Assembly: GCA_021800165.1 (NCBI GenBank)
Contig: JAJYZF010000021.1
Location: 1 to 55,202 of the forward strand
DNA length: 55,202 bases
DNA from: Planctomycetota bacterium
Lineage (GTDB): Bacteria > Planctomycetota > Phycisphaerae > WQYP01
Reading direction: 5' to 3'
How positions within the stretch are numbered: the first letter of the stretch is position 1; the number at the start of each line of letters is the position of its first letter. Under the pieces are notes generated by a model that was not told the DNA's origin, did not search any database, and worked only from the letters and a program-made list of their open reading frames with translations. The translations under genes and the position numbers were made by a program. This document shows, piece after piece, positions 16,811 to 26,284 of this stretch.

Positions 16811-17893
16811 TCACGTCGGCGAAGCTGCGGCCCGCCGCAGGCTCGAATTGCCCAACTGCCCGCAAGCCCCCATCAAATCGCGGGCATGGGTGACACGACG
16901 TTTGGCGAAAATGCCCAAACTGCGCAGTTGGCGGACAAAGGCGACCAATTCCTCCTCGCCGGGGGTTGCAAATGCCGCCGGTTGCTGGGGGTTATAGGCA
17001 ATCACATTTACCGTCACCGGCAGAGACCGGCACCATTGGGCAATTTTCAGCGCATCTTGCGGGCGGTCATTGACATCTTTCATCAGCACGTATTCAATTA
17101 AAAAGCGGCCGCGCCGCGGCAGCGGATATTCCAGCAGAGCCTGGCGAAGCTCGGCCAACGGCATGGCCTTGTTCACCGGCATCAAGGCGCTGCGCAGGTC
17201 GTCGTCGGCGGCATTGAGGGAAATCGCCAGACGCAGATGCGGCCAGTTCAGTGCCGTTAGTTTTTTAAGACCGTCAATTCGCCCCACGGTGGACACCGTG
17301 ATGCGGGATAGAGGCATATTAAAACCACCCGGATCGGTAAACACCCGTATAGCCTGCACCACCGCGTCAAAATTATCCAGCGGTTCGCCCATACCCATAA
17401 ACACCAGATTGCGAATGTCCGCAGCGGGGTCTCCGGGCCGCCGCGACATCGGTTCCGCCTCGCGCAGAATCGCTCGCGCCGCCATCAACTGCACCACAAT
17501 TTCCGCCGCAGTCAGGTTCCGCAGCAACCCCATACGCGCGGTCTGGCAAAAAGCGCAGCCCATCCGGCAACCAACCTGGCTGGACAAACACAACGTATAC
17601 CAGCGATGCCCATGAAAGCTTTGCATCGCCACAATCACGGACTCCGTTTCCAAGGTTGCCGCTCCGGACCGCCCCGCTTCCAGGCAAAATTTCATCCCTC
17701 CCTCATCCTGTTTCATCCGGCTTATCGCGGGCATGGCCGTGAGCGGCGCACGCAACAAGGATTCCCGGTACCGGTCGCGGGCGGATGAATGCGACATTCC
17801 AGCAGCGGCCGCAAACTCCGCCAGGGTTTGACCGCAATGCAGCGACGTACCGCCATAGCTGCGTGGCGTATTATCCAGAATGGGAACTTCCAA
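16811..17893 (-). CDS. rlmN: Dual-specificity 23S rRNA/tRNA adenine C2-methyltransferase
   Basis: A radical SAM enzyme methylating C2 of A2503 in 23S rRNA and A37 in some tRNAs. The cluster motif CRMGCAFC lies near residues 108-115, followed by QTARMGLLRNL. Next come FMGMGEPLDNF, VSTVGRIDGLKKL and SLNAADDDLRSALMPVN, all diagnostic for RlmN/Cfr. The C-terminal catalytic Cys is in LMGACGQL. The start is a TTG at 17893 with GGAG 7 bases upstream; no better start is seen, so the first residues are less certain. 360 residues is normal for the family. Confidence 0.93.
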   Translation of the reverse strand: MEVPILDNTPRSYGGTSLHCGQTLAEFAAAAGMSHSSARDRYRESLLRAPLTAMPAISRMKQDEGGMKFCLEAGRSGAATLETESVIVAMQSFHGHRWYTLCLSSQVGCRMGCAFCQTARMGLLRNLTAAEIVVQLMAARAILREAEPMSRRPGDPAADIRNLVFMGMGEPLDNFDAVVQAIRVFTDPGGFNMPLSRITVSTVGRIDGLKKLTALNWPHLRLAISLNAADDDLRSALMPVNKAMPLAELRQALLEYPLPRRGRFLIEYVLMKDVNDRPQDALKIAQWCRSLPVTVNVIAYNPQQPAAFATPGEEELVAFVRQLRSLGIFAKRRVTHARDLMGACGQLGNSSLRRAAASPT

Positions 17894-18081
17894 CCGCAGG
17901 CTCCAGGATCGCTTTCCAGTGCGGCGCTTCTGTCAGCCGCCGCGTTAGTATAGCATAGTGCCGCACTGACCACAGGAGTCGCCAGGCCGCCCGCAGCTCT
18001 CCAAAACGTTGCCGGATCGCGCTGCCCTGGAGGTGCTCGCTCCCAGGGCCGTTCTGGTTATCGGCTGGCTCGTAACTATTC

Positions 18082-18630
18082 CTAGCGCCCATCCTCGGGG
18101 GCCATAAGCCGCCGTATCTCCGCCAATAGCCGCTGCAAATCCGCTTCGTCGGTCACCCCCGGCGGAACCAGAGGCGTGGTTTCAACCGGTTCATCCGGCG
18201 CGCTCTTCCAGGTAACATCCAATACCAGGGTCGCTTCCATCACCCCCTGCCGATAAACGTTTTCCACCCGTGGCCGCCGCACTTGCGACCACGCCAACTT
18301 TCGACCGTCGAGCTTGATCCCCCCCGGTCCCGCCACGGCCCAGGCCCCGCGTACCCAACTGATGACCAAAAATAAATGAATGCCGGCCGCCAACACCAAC
18401 GCCGGTCCAGCCACATAAACAATGCGGTTATTGGCCAACCCCAGGCTTTGCGGTGCCACCAGCCCCACCACCATCAGAGTCACCGCCGCCAGCACGGCCG
18501 CCAGCGCCGTTAGTTCGCGCAGCCGCCCCGCCCGTGACATATTTCGCGGGCCGATATAAATCAACCCATCGCGGTGCCACCAAAACCCGCCGGGGGCCGA
18601 TACATCTGACTTTTCCGGAGTCTTTTTCAT
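18082..18630 (-). CDS. Membrane protein of unknown function, two helices
   Basis: 182 residues if the ATG at 18630 is used; a GTG at 18672 would add 14 residues, and neither has a clear Shine-Dalgarno. Two adjacent hydrophobic helices (about residues 38-60 and 70-95) follow a soluble start with WWHRDGLIYIG. The C-terminal half is soluble (IKLDGRKLAWSQVRRPRVENV ...) and reads like a small beta-rich PH-like domain of the type found in bacterial membrane-bound PH proteins. No recognised family name can be given. It precedes rlmN on the same strand, about 190 bases away. Confidence 0.6.
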   Translation of the reverse strand: MKKTPEKSDVSAPGGFWWHRDGLIYIGPRNMSRAGRLRELTALAAVLAAVTLMVVGLVAPQSLGLANNRIVYVAGPALVLAAGIHLFLVISWVRGAWAVAGPGGIKLDGRKLAWSQVRRPRVENVYRQGVMEATLVLDVTWKSAPDEPVETTPLVPPGVTDEADLQRLLAEIRRLMAPEDGR

Positions 18631-19089
18631 ATTCTTAGGCCGCAGACGCAACAGAACAGCCCCGTTCACCACGTTGGCTTGACGCCTCTAAAATCCGCCG
18701 GCCATCTTATGTGGATCATATCCACGGCGACGGTGGAACCCGGCCCAGCAGCGGGCCGGCCGGACCATTTTTCAGATTTTTTCAGGCTGTACGTAGCACC
18801 GCTGCGCATCTATAGTACGCTTTGCGGCCTTCGGTGGCAAAGCCGCTGAAAATAAGGTCGAGCAAAGCCCGGCACCGCCGACCCACCTATTGGCAACCAC
18901 TCCGAGATGGCACCGAATCCAGAGACAATTCCCGCCCATATTTGCCCACGGTGCCGTGCTGTCCAGCGTGTGATCTTGTTTCCGCTGGCGTCGATGAAGG
19001 TACCACACACCAGCATGATGACAACACTTTTGCCGACCACAAATCATGCATATCGATGCCATAATATGAACTATTGGATATACCGATAC
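18631..19089. other. Gene-free stretch downstream of tRNA-Val
   Basis: No supported gene. Short minus-strand frames here (up to 119 codons) overlap each other in different phases and the tRNA end, and resemble nothing. A perfect 7-bp-arm hairpin lies at 18740-18759 (CCGGCCC, 6-base loop, GGGCCGG). On the plus strand it is followed by T-rich sequence, which looks terminator-like, although no plus-strand gene precedes it. Confidence 0.5.
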
Positions 19090-19163
19090 TGGGCGATACA
19101 GGATTCGAACCTGTGACCTCATGCGTGTCATGCATGCGCTCTAACCAACTGAGCTAATCGCCC
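19090..19163 (-). tRNA. tRNA-Val (anticodon GAC)
   Basis: A 74-base cloverleaf reads on the minus strand. It has acceptor GGGCGAU/AUCGCCC with discriminator A, D arm GCUC-GAGC, and anticodon stem CAUGC/GCAUG with loop AUGACAC giving GAC. The T arm is ACAGG-UUCGAAU-CCUGU. CCA is not encoded. Confidence 0.95.
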
Positions 19164-19270
19164 GGGTGCCACAACGCCGTTGATACTATCAAAATCCGGC
19201 CCAACTGCCAAATTGCCGCCGCCACGGCCGCCGGAGCAGCCGCAATGGGCGGATTTTTTTGCCCCGCCTT

Positions 19271-20383
19271 TTATCTTCCACCCAGCCGAACAATAAAACA
19301 TTCCATGTTGCGGCGCGGATCGCCCACGCTGGTTTTGCCGGCCATATCCGCGGCCAACAAGGCCGCACTCGCGCGGCCGGCACCGGTAAGCCCCCACTTG
19401 CGAGCCAAGGCTATGGTGGCGGCGGCACGGGGCGGCGGATAGAGTTTCAAATCCCGGGCAACTTGACTCTCCGGCAACCTCCTCTCCAAAAGCTCCCGCG
19501 CCTTTAACACCTGATTGAGCCAGTAAAATACCGCTCCCACCAGGGTATAACCAATGCGATGATCCATCTGCCAGAGTTCGTCGTGGCGTTGCAAAGCAGT
19601 CCGAATATCACCTTCCGCCAGGGCGTTAATGAAGTCCCACACCTTGTGTTCATGCTGAAAGCCCACCAGAGCGTCCACCGCAGATACGGAAATTTCCGCA
19701 GCGGTGCTGGCGTACAGCGAGAGCTTCTGGAGTTCGCCATCCAAACGCGCTAAATCCGGACCGATCAATTCCGCCAGCCGCAGCGCCGCATCCGGACGAA
19801 TTACCTTGGCATAGGTATTTTTGGCCCGCTGGGTGATCCAGGCCGGCAGGGCGTGTTCCGATGGCGGGTCGCAACTGTGAATGGCTCCCTGGCTATCAAG
19901 AAATTTATGCAGCCGCGTGGTTTTCATCCAACTGGAACACACCAGCACCAAGGTGCAATTTTCGCTGGGTGCCTCGGCATAGCGCAAAATGAGATCTCGC
20001 GGCGAAGTGGTACCCACGGCCGGGCGGGCATTGGCTTGGTCGGCAATGCCGATCTCCGATTCATCAGCCTCCTGGTCATCCGCATCGCTGACACCGGCGG
20101 CACCGGCCGCAGCCCCACCGCGTGGCCGAAACAACGCATCCGCCGGGTCCACCACCACCAATTTGTTCGGGGCAAACATACCCCCAGTCCGACATTCATC
20201 CAAAATAGTCTGGACGGAGGCGGTTTCATCCAGACGGATATATCCAAAGTCCGAATCGTTGGCACTGCGGAAGGTGCTGCGAATTTGATCCAGAATATCG
20301 CGCCGTAAAAATATCTCGGTGCCCGCCAGTACCGTCACCGGTTTGACGCGAAAGGAGGAATGGCTCGTCACGGTTTTTGCCAC
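19271..20383 (-). CDS. holA: DNA polymerase III, delta subunit
   Basis: The clamp-loader delta subunit, 370 residues. The N-terminal domain opens with VTVLAGTEIFLRRDILDQI, the degenerate P-loop region of HolA. Then come KLVVVDPADAL, the acidic linker DADDQEADESE, and TLVLVCSSWMKTTRLHKFL. The second and third domains show RLAELIGPDLARLDGELQKLSLY and the C-terminal helical collar (WDFINALAEGDIRTALQRHDELW). The hydrophilic acidic insert near residues 95-115 is longer than in E. coli HolA. It is downstream of the aldolase gene on the same strand with a 90-base gap, and upstream of tRNA-Val. Confidence 0.88.
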   Translation of the reverse strand: MAKTVTSHSSFRVKPVTVLAGTEIFLRRDILDQIRSTFRSANDSDFGYIRLDETASVQTILDECRTGGMFAPNKLVVVDPADALFRPRGGAAAGAAGVSDADDQEADESEIGIADQANARPAVGTTSPRDLILRYAEAPSENCTLVLVCSSWMKTTRLHKFLDSQGAIHSCDPPSEHALPAWITQRAKNTYAKVIRPDAALRLAELIGPDLARLDGELQKLSLYASTAAEISVSAVDALVGFQHEHKVWDFINALAEGDIRTALQRHDELWQMDHRIGYTLVGAVFYWLNQVLKARELLERRLPESQVARDLKLYPPPRAAATIALARKWGLTGAGRASAALLAADMAGKTSVGDPRRNMECFIVRLGGR

Positions 20384-20473
20384 AATACACCCTCTAGGTT
20401 CCCCGGTTTACAGCGGCACAAAAAAAACGCGCCACCGGTCGGGCCAAGCCGGACTGGGGCCGTCGGGTCAAGG

Positions 20474-21124
20474 CTATTTCGCCTGCCGGGCCGCACGTAC
20501 CGCATCCACAAACTGCCGGGCGGTGGCGGCAATGGCGGAAAAATCCTGGGCGGCCAGGGCGGCTTTGCTGATCAGCGACGAACCCGCACCCACAGCCACC
20601 GCACCCGCCTGAATAAAGGCCCCCGCGGTCTTCACATCCACGCCACCGGTAGGCGTTAATTTCAGATATGGCATAACCGCCAACAAATCGCGAAAATATC
20701 CCGGCCCCAGATTACCCGCCGGAAAGACCTTGACCAGATCAGCGCCGCTGGTCCAAGCCCGAAGAATTTCCGTAGGTGTATAGGCACCGGGAATGCTGAC
20801 CGCCCCAAGCCGCCGGGTAATATCCACCACCGCAGGATCAAAAATCGGCGAAACCACGAACCTGGCCCCGGCATGAATGACGTCGGCGCACGTGGCCGCA
20901 TCCAGTATGGTTCCCGCGCCCAGAAGAATTTTATCGCCCAGGGCATCGGAGAGTTTAGAAATTACCTCCACCGCATGGGGCGTGGTCATGGTGATTTCGA
21001 TGCTGGTAACACCGCCCTGGGCCAAAGCCTGGGCCAGCGGCAAAACCATCTGGCTATCCGGGGCGCGAACCACCGCTACCACACCGCAGCCCGCCAATTG
21101 TGCCATCGTATTATCTTTGGACAT
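20474..21124 (-). CDS. eda: KDPG/KHG aldolase
   Basis: A 216-residue class I aldolase of the 2-keto-3-deoxy-6-phosphogluconate family, splitting KDPG to pyruvate and glyceraldehyde-3-phosphate (Entner-Doudoroff or sugar-acid breakdown). The TIM barrel shows VVAVVRA, GVTSIEITMTTPHA (catalytic Glu), GAGTILD, FVVSPIFDPAVV, the Schiff-base Lys in DLVKVFPAGNLGP, and the phosphate-binding TPTGGVDVKTAGAFIQAGAVAVGAG. The standard length supports a complete gene. The neighbouring genes give no pathway clue; related aldolases act on other 2-keto-3-deoxy sugar acids, so the substrate is open. Confidence 0.88.
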   Translation of the reverse strand: MSKDNTMAQLAGCGVVAVVRAPDSQMVLPLAQALAQGGVTSIEITMTTPHAVEVISKLSDALGDKILLGAGTILDAATCADVIHAGARFVVSPIFDPAVVDITRRLGAVSIPGAYTPTEILRAWTSGADLVKVFPAGNLGPGYFRDLLAVMPYLKLTPTGGVDVKTAGAFIQAGAVAVGAGSSLISKAALAAQDFSAIAATARQFVDAVRAARQAK

Positions 21125-21164
21125 CAGTCATCCGCCTGAATCATTGTCTAAACCACCTAAAAAA

Positions 21165-21236
<72 letters not shown>

Positions 21237-21367
21237 GTGCCATCGACGCCTCAAGGTGCATGGTAGCGAATCCGCTTGTATTTGCAAGGATTATGAACAC
21301 GTAAAGGGGGTTGCGGCAACAGCCGCATGGTAGCCGCCGACTCGCAAATTCTTCGCAGCAGGCCCAT

Positions 21368-21396
21368 TTACGAAATTCCGGCTTTAAGGCTATAAT
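21368..21396 (+). promoter_or_regulatory. Candidate promoter of the DNA methyltransferase
   Basis: A perfect -10 TATAAT (21391-21396) lies 17 bases after a weak -35 TTACGA (21368-21373), giving a start site near 21403 and a leader of about 20 bases that contains AGAGGAG before the ATG at 21423. Confidence 0.5.
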
Positions 21397-21422
21397 CCCT
21401 GGTGCTTTCCAGAGGAGTTGGA

Positions 21423-22373
21423 ATGACATTGGTCGTCTCGAAACCAGCAGGTACGGGTATCAATAATTCTCTTGCAGGCGACCATTTACATCCCGAAAAT
21501 ATTGTCAACGCCTTATTTGAAGGCGATTGCATTGCATTACTGCAACGCTTCCCGGAACACTGTGTTGATTTGATATTATGCGATTTGCCCTACGGTACGA
21601 CGCAGAATCCATGGGACAGCCCTATCCATCTCAACGACCTATGGGCCGCCTACCGCCACGTTCTCAAACCATCAGGAACAATTGTGCTAACCGGGCAGGG
21701 ACTGTTTACCGCCCGGCTAATAATCTCCAATGAAAAGTGGTTCCGGTATAAACTGGTCTGGGAAAAGTCCAAGCCAACGAATTTTCTTAACGCCAGGCGT
21801 CAGCCTCTGCGAAAACACGAAGACATCTGCGTCTTTGCACCGCGAGGGTCGGGGTATTTCCCCCAGATGAGCTTTGGCGCTGCCTACGATAAGGGCGTGC
21901 GAAAAAATCAACTCTCCGGTTCGTACGGGGACTTCCTTCCAGCACGCGTTCGTAGCCAGGGACAACGATTTCCCACAGATGTTATCTACTTCAAAACCGC
22001 GGAAAGTGAAGGACAGGTGTGGCATCCGACGCAAAAGCCCGTGGCCCTGGGCAGATACCTGATCCGAACCTACTCGCGGCCGGGAGAATTGGTGTTGGAC
22101 AATGCGTTTGGCAGCGGCAGCTTTCTGGTTGCCGCCCTGCTGGAGGGCAGGCGATTCTGCGGAATTGAGAAAAATGGCCAGGCCCAACTCTTTAAAAAAA
22201 CTCACATTGATTTTATTGCGCTGACAGCCCAGCGGCTTGGCGAAGCGTGGCAATATCTCGACGAAGCAACCCAGCGGGAAATGGGTACAATCCGGGTGCA
22301 GCGTAAGGGGGCCGAAACGCCGGTCCTGCAACCCGGTATTGACGCCCTTGGGTCGTATCAACTTTTGGAATAA
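21423..22373 (+). CDS. DNA methyltransferase (adenine-N6 or cytosine-N4), beta class
   Basis: 316 residues from the ATG at 21423, which has AGAGGAG 5 bases upstream; a GTG at 21402 is the alternative. The catalytic motif IV is DLPY (54-57). It is followed by the target-recognition region (KWFRYKLVWEKSKPTNFLNARRQPLRKHEDI), then QKPVALGRYLIRTYSRPGELVLDNAFGSGSFLVAALLEGR, the motif X and SAM-binding motif I. This IV-before-I order defines the beta class, as in YhdJ-like and phage methylases. No restriction enzyme gene is nearby, so it is solitary. Base composition is more A/T-rich than in its neighbours and it sits beside a tRNA gene, both hints of acquisition by transfer. Confidence 0.88.
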   Translation: MTLVVSKPAGTGINNSLAGDHLHPENIVNALFEGDCIALLQRFPEHCVDLILCDLPYGTTQNPWDSPIHLNDLWAAYRHVLKPSGTIVLTGQGLFTARLIISNEKWFRYKLVWEKSKPTNFLNARRQPLRKHEDICVFAPRGSGYFPQMSFGAAYDKGVRKNQLSGSYGDFLPARVRSQGQRFPTDVIYFKTAESEGQVWHPTQKPVALGRYLIRTYSRPGELVLDNAFGSGSFLVAALLEGRRFCGIEKNGQAQLFKKTHIDFIALTAQRLGEAWQYLDEATQREMGTIRVQRKGAETPVLQPGIDALGSYQLLE

Positions 22374-22629
22374 AACAGCCTGGTATTCCTGACCTTCTTC
22401 ATGAGCCGCGATTTCCCAGGAAAGTAGCTCTCTACCGCTCTCGATAAGCTGTCATCTCCAAGACGCTGCTTGGCGGATGGTCGGCGGTGGGCTGGATTTT
22501 ACCATTGACGGTACCATGAAAAACCTCGTCGGCATCTGGTCTTGACGCGGCTGGCGTATGGGGTAACTTGGGCCGAGCAGGGATTTTATGGAATCTGGGC
22601 ACTGGTCTTGCAGGCCGCACTTTTGAGGA

Positions 22630-25155
22630 TTGACGATTTCTGAAGGCAGCCAAGATATCGTCCCGCCAATCCGCCGACCGCAGCCGCTGGTGGCCGCCGC
22701 CGTCATTTTTGTTGCCGGGATATGCCTGGGCATGGTGGCCCCGTGGTCGGCCCGTGTCTCGCTGGGTGTGGCGGCAACGGCCTGGCTGGCTTGGGTGGGA
22801 GCGATGTTTGTACATCGCTGGGGTATCAATGCCTTGGGCAATGTGTTCTTGGCCGTGGCCATCGGGGCAGGCGGCGTGGGTGTATGGCAGGTGAATCAGC
22901 AACAGGTTTCCAGCCGGGATATCGCCCTGTATCTGCCGCCCCATGGTCAATCCATGATCACCGCCCGCATGTTGATCATCAGTGCCCCGAAGTTCAGCCA
23001 ACCGGTGGGCCCGCGGGCTATGTACAGTGCCAGTGGTCCATCGACTACATTTATCGCCAGGCTGCTGGCCGCACATGCCCATGGACGCTGGCACCGCGTA
23101 ACTGGAAATGTCATGGTGCGCATACCCGGTTTTCTGCCCGGCCTGCGCAACAACCAGCAAGTACAGATGACAGGCTGGATCAGTCACCCCCCAAGGGCGG
23201 TGAATCCCGGTACGTTTGATTATCGCGATTACTTAAGTACGTATCGCATTCTGGCCTCCATTTCCGCGCGACATTCAAGACAGCTCCACATTCTTTCCGC
23301 CCGGCAAAGCCTGTTGCCATTATCCGGGTGGCTGGATTGGCTGCGCCTGCGGCTGCGCCGGCGTCTGCTCCGGGCGCAACGCGGACACACCCGCGCCGCC
23401 TTTAGCAATATCGCCCTGCTGCTGGGGTATCGGGATCCATCGATTCGGCGGGTGGCCAGGCACTTTTCGCAAAGCGGGGCCGCCCATTTGCTGGCCCTTT
23501 CCGGTCTCCATGTAGTCATTATCGCAGGCGCTATATGGTTGCTGCTGCGTTTTTTTATCCGTCGGCCCAGGTATCGGGCCCTGGCGGCCATGCTGGTGAT
23601 CGTGGTCTATATGCTGGCCACACCGTGCGGGCCGCCGGTGGTGCGGGCCACGGTGGCCATTGTGATGGTCTTCATCACCATGCTGCTGGGCTGGCCGGTG
23701 GAAATTCTCAACATTCTGGCGGCCGCGGCGATTGTGGTACTGTTGTGGACGCCCGGGGCCATCACCGGCGTGCCTTTTGAACTGACCTTTGCCGTAACCG
23801 TGGGCCTGGTGGTGTTGGGCGTACGCTTTCAGCGGGCGGTGTTTGGCCGGTGGCTCGAGCATCAGGGCGATCTGGCCCGTGCCGCCAACACGCGCTGGTC
23901 GTATGCACGCTTGCATATCAAGCACTGGATATGCGCGGTGATAACGGCCAACGCCATCGGCACCATCATGGCGGTCCCGCTGACGATCTACCGCTTCAAC
24001 CAGATCACTCCGCTGGCAGTCATCAGTGGACTTATTCTGCTGCCTTTGGTCTCACTGGCTCTGGTGGCGGGCTTGCTGGAATTATTGGCGGTACTGGTCT
24101 GGCAACCACTGGGTGCGGCCGTGGCGACGGCGTGTTATCCGGTGATACTTTCCATGATGTACACGGTGCGGCAGTTGGCCGCCATCCCGGGCAGTGTCAT
24201 CAACGTCCGCGGCGGACCGTGGTGGAATGTGGTGCTTTGCTACGCGGCCATCGCGTTGTGGATGATGCGGCGACGCATAGGCTTATCCCGCGCCACGGTG
24301 CTGATTTTGGGCGTAGGCGTCATCACGCTGCTGGCCGGCTGGTATGCAATCACCCAGCCGCACCGGTCCGTTGACATCTGGGTGACCTCCGCCGGCAGCG
24401 GCAATGCCGCCATTATCACCGGTCCGGATGGCAGTGCGGCGGCGATAAACTGCGGATCGCTGGGCGCACCACATTTTCTCGCCGGCCAAATGGCTTCGCT
24501 GTTGCACCACCGGGGCATAGAACAACTCAACGCCTGCATTGCCGGCCGCATTGATCCGACGCACGCCAGCGCCATTGGCCTGTTGGCATCACGGTTTGGT
24601 CATGCGCCGGTGTTCACGGATTATTGTGATGCAGCCACCACGGCCGGCCACCGCCGATTTTTTGCCAACCTGGCCGGTTTAAATCTTCAAGTGCATGGTT
24701 TGGCCTCCGGCAATATTCTGCGTATCGGCAGCAGCATCTCGTGCCGGGTGCTCTGGCCGCCGCGGAATCTGCCCGCACACGCCCCCACCGCGATGCGCGG
24801 CTGCATTCTACTGCTGTCGGCTTACCATCGCCCGCAGGTGCTGTTTCTGGACCGCACAGAAAATCCAGCGGTGGTGCAAATGCTGGCGGCCCACGGAATT
24901 CGAGCCGCCACCGTCATATTGACGGGACCGGGAAATCTCCAGGCCCCCATGCTCGCGGCATTACGCACGCTTGATCCGACGACTTTGATTCTCTCGGGTG
25001 AAGTGGCCACGGCTTTCCACGCCGATCAGCGCCTGCTGCGGCCGGTTGGCTTGAGAGTCTATGCGGTACGGCAGGTCGGTTGTGTTAAAATCACCCTCGC
25101 GCGCCAAAGCAGCACTATTCAAACGTTCCTGGCTTCTCCGGGGCGATCGCGGTAG
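22630..25155 (+). CDS. comEC: ComEC/Rec2-type DNA uptake channel with degenerate MBL domain
   Basis: An 841-residue polytopic protein of the type that carries single-stranded DNA across the inner membrane in natural transformation. It has an N-terminal OB/DUF4131-like part with TM helices and the competence core with the hallmark LALSGLHVVIIAGA (about residues 287-300), followed by many helices. A C-terminal metallo-beta-lactamase-like domain begins about residue 580. In that domain the HxHxDH metal site is not present; the expected place reads GRIDPTHASAI, so nuclease activity is doubtful. The start is uncertain: TTG at 22630 follows an in-frame stop closely and GAGG directly abuts it; the first ATG in frame is much later. 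Confidence 0.87.
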   Translation: MTISEGSQDIVPPIRRPQPLVAAAVIFVAGICLGMVAPWSARVSLGVAATAWLAWVGAMFVHRWGINALGNVFLAVAIGAGGVGVWQVNQQQVSSRDIALYLPPHGQSMITARMLIISAPKFSQPVGPRAMYSASGPSTTFIARLLAAHAHGRWHRVTGNVMVRIPGFLPGLRNNQQVQMTGWISHPPRAVNPGTFDYRDYLSTYRILASISARHSRQLHILSARQSLLPLSGWLDWLRLRLRRRLLRAQRGHTRAAFSNIALLLGYRDPSIRRVARHFSQSGAAHLLALSGLHVVIIAGAIWLLLRFFIRRPRYRALAAMLVIVVYMLATPCGPPVVRATVAIVMVFITMLLGWPVEILNILAAAAIVVLLWTPGAITGVPFELTFAVTVGLVVLGVRFQRAVFGRWLEHQGDLARAANTRWSYARLHIKHWICAVITANAIGTIMAVPLTIYRFNQITPLAVISGLILLPLVSLALVAGLLELLAVLVWQPLGAAVATACYPVILSMMYTVRQLAAIPGSVINVRGGPWWNVVLCYAAIALWMMRRRIGLSRATVLILGVGVITLLAGWYAITQPHRSVDIWVTSAGSGNAAIITGPDGSAAAINCGSLGAPHFLAGQMASLLHHRGIEQLNACIAGRIDPTHASAIGLLASRFGHAPVFTDYCDAATTAGHRRFFANLAGLNLQVHGLASGNILRIGSSISCRVLWPPRNLPAHAPTAMRGCILLLSAYHRPQVLFLDRTENPAVVQMLAAHGIRAATVILTGPGNLQAPMLAALRTLDPTTLILSGEVATAFHADQRLLRPVGLRVYAVRQVGCVKITLARQSSTIQTFLASPGRSR

Positions 25156-25355
25156 GTGCTCCCGGCAGGGCGGCAGGCGGGCGAACACCAGGGAAATGCG
25201 CGTCGCAGCTTGGAATAATCCTGGGCGACGAGCCGCCCAAAAGAAACGCACACTTCCGAATCGCCGGGTTTTAAATTACACTTTCAAAAAGATCGCGGCA
25301 GCGCGCTCCCGGCTTGGCCGGGGGCGACCACGCCTCACCCAACGGACACCATGCC

Positions 25356-26153
25356 ATGCGCACCATCGCCCTGTTTAATCAAAAGGGAGGCGTCGGAAAG
25401 ACGACCACCACGGTAAATTTAGGAGCCGCTCTGGCCGCGGCCAATAAGAGAGTCATTTTAATTGACATGGACCCGCAGGCGAACCTGTCTTTTCATCTGG
25501 GGTTGGAACCAAAAAATATCACCACCTCCACCTATCAGGTGCTCACCTTGGACGTGCCCCTTAAAAAGGTTTTGATACGAGTCGATCAACATCTTTATGT
25601 CGCACCCGCCACCACCGATCTCGCCGGCGCCGAAGTTGAATTGGTGAACATGGAGCACCGCGAGACGAAACTCAAAAGCATGGTGGAAATCGACCCGATC
25701 CGGGCCGATTATTGCCTCATTGATTGTCCGCCGGGGCTTGGCTTGCTTAGCCTCAACGCCCTGTGTCTGTGCACTGAGGTTATTATTCCGCTTCAGGCCC
25801 ATTTTCTGGCCTTGCAAGGCATGGCCAAACTGATGGAAACCTGCGCCACGGTCCGGGACAACTTTAATCCGATTCTGTCCATTTCCGGGGTGCTGTTTTG
25901 TCAGTATGAGGCAACTCCGCGTTTGAGCGGCGAAGTAAGCAATGAAGTGAAGGCGTTTCTTGACCAGGCCCGCGGATCCGACCATCCCTGGAGCCACGCA
26001 CAGGTATTTCAAACCCAGATCCGCAGAAACATTAAGCTGGCGGAAGCCCCCAGCTTCAACCAGAGCATCTTCCGATATGCCCCCAACAGTGCCGGAGCCG
26101 CGGACTACGCTGGATTAGCCGCGGAAATTATACGTATGGAATCTTCCGGCTAA
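25356..26153 (+). CDS. parA: ParA/Soj-family ATPase
   Basis: A 265-residue MinD/ParA-type P-loop ATPase. The deviant Walker A KGGVGKTT is at residues 10-17, followed by ILIDMDPQANLSFHLG (A'), and LIDCPPGLGLLSLNAL forms Walker B. It lacks an N-terminal DNA-binding extension, as in chromosomal Soj. No parB is present in the window, which is unusual since chromosomal parA is normally followed by parB. It starts 200 bases after comEC on the same strand. The start ATG at 25356 gives the conserved opening; a longer frame to 25314 does not. Possible roles are chromosome segregation or positioning of another cargo. Confidence 0.88.
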   Translation: MRTIALFNQKGGVGKTTTTVNLGAALAAANKRVILIDMDPQANLSFHLGLEPKNITTSTYQVLTLDVPLKKVLIRVDQHLYVAPATTDLAGAEVELVNMEHRETKLKSMVEIDPIRADYCLIDCPPGLGLLSLNALCLCTEVIIPLQAHFLALQGMAKLMETCATVRDNFNPILSISGVLFCQYEATPRLSGEVSNEVKAFLDQARGSDHPWSHAQVFQTQIRRNIKLAEAPSFNQSIFRYAPNSAGAADYAGLAAEIIRMESSG

Positions 26154-26227
26154 GGCCGCAGAATTGAGCAAACTCAAAGGTCGGGCCGCCGGCACTATAG
26201 ACCGATGACGACATGGCAGTTACGCCC

Positions 26228-26246
26228 AAGCCGGCCTGTCCGGCTT
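26228..26246. terminator. Hairpin between convergent parA and tpsB
   Basis: A perfect 7-bp stem, AAGCCGG-cctgt-CCGGCTT, lies midway between the converging stop codons. It has no good T run on either side, so it may be a weak bidirectional terminator. Confidence 0.35.
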
Positions 26247-26284
26247 GATCTTCCGTGCATCCAGCATGAAACCAGGCACGATCA

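Noticed and set aside
18772-19131. 119-codon frame ending near tRNA-Val
   Set aside because: It begins inside the tRNA gene and competes with other frames of equal quality; no conserved features.
22432-23187. 251-codon frame antisense to comEC
   Set aside because: Shadow frame rich in His/Gly/Pro/Arg, no start signals.
25156-25355. Small structured RNA between comEC and parA
   Set aside because: The stretch is G/C-rich with short self-complementary pieces, but no SRP, 6S or RNase P signature could be recognised.
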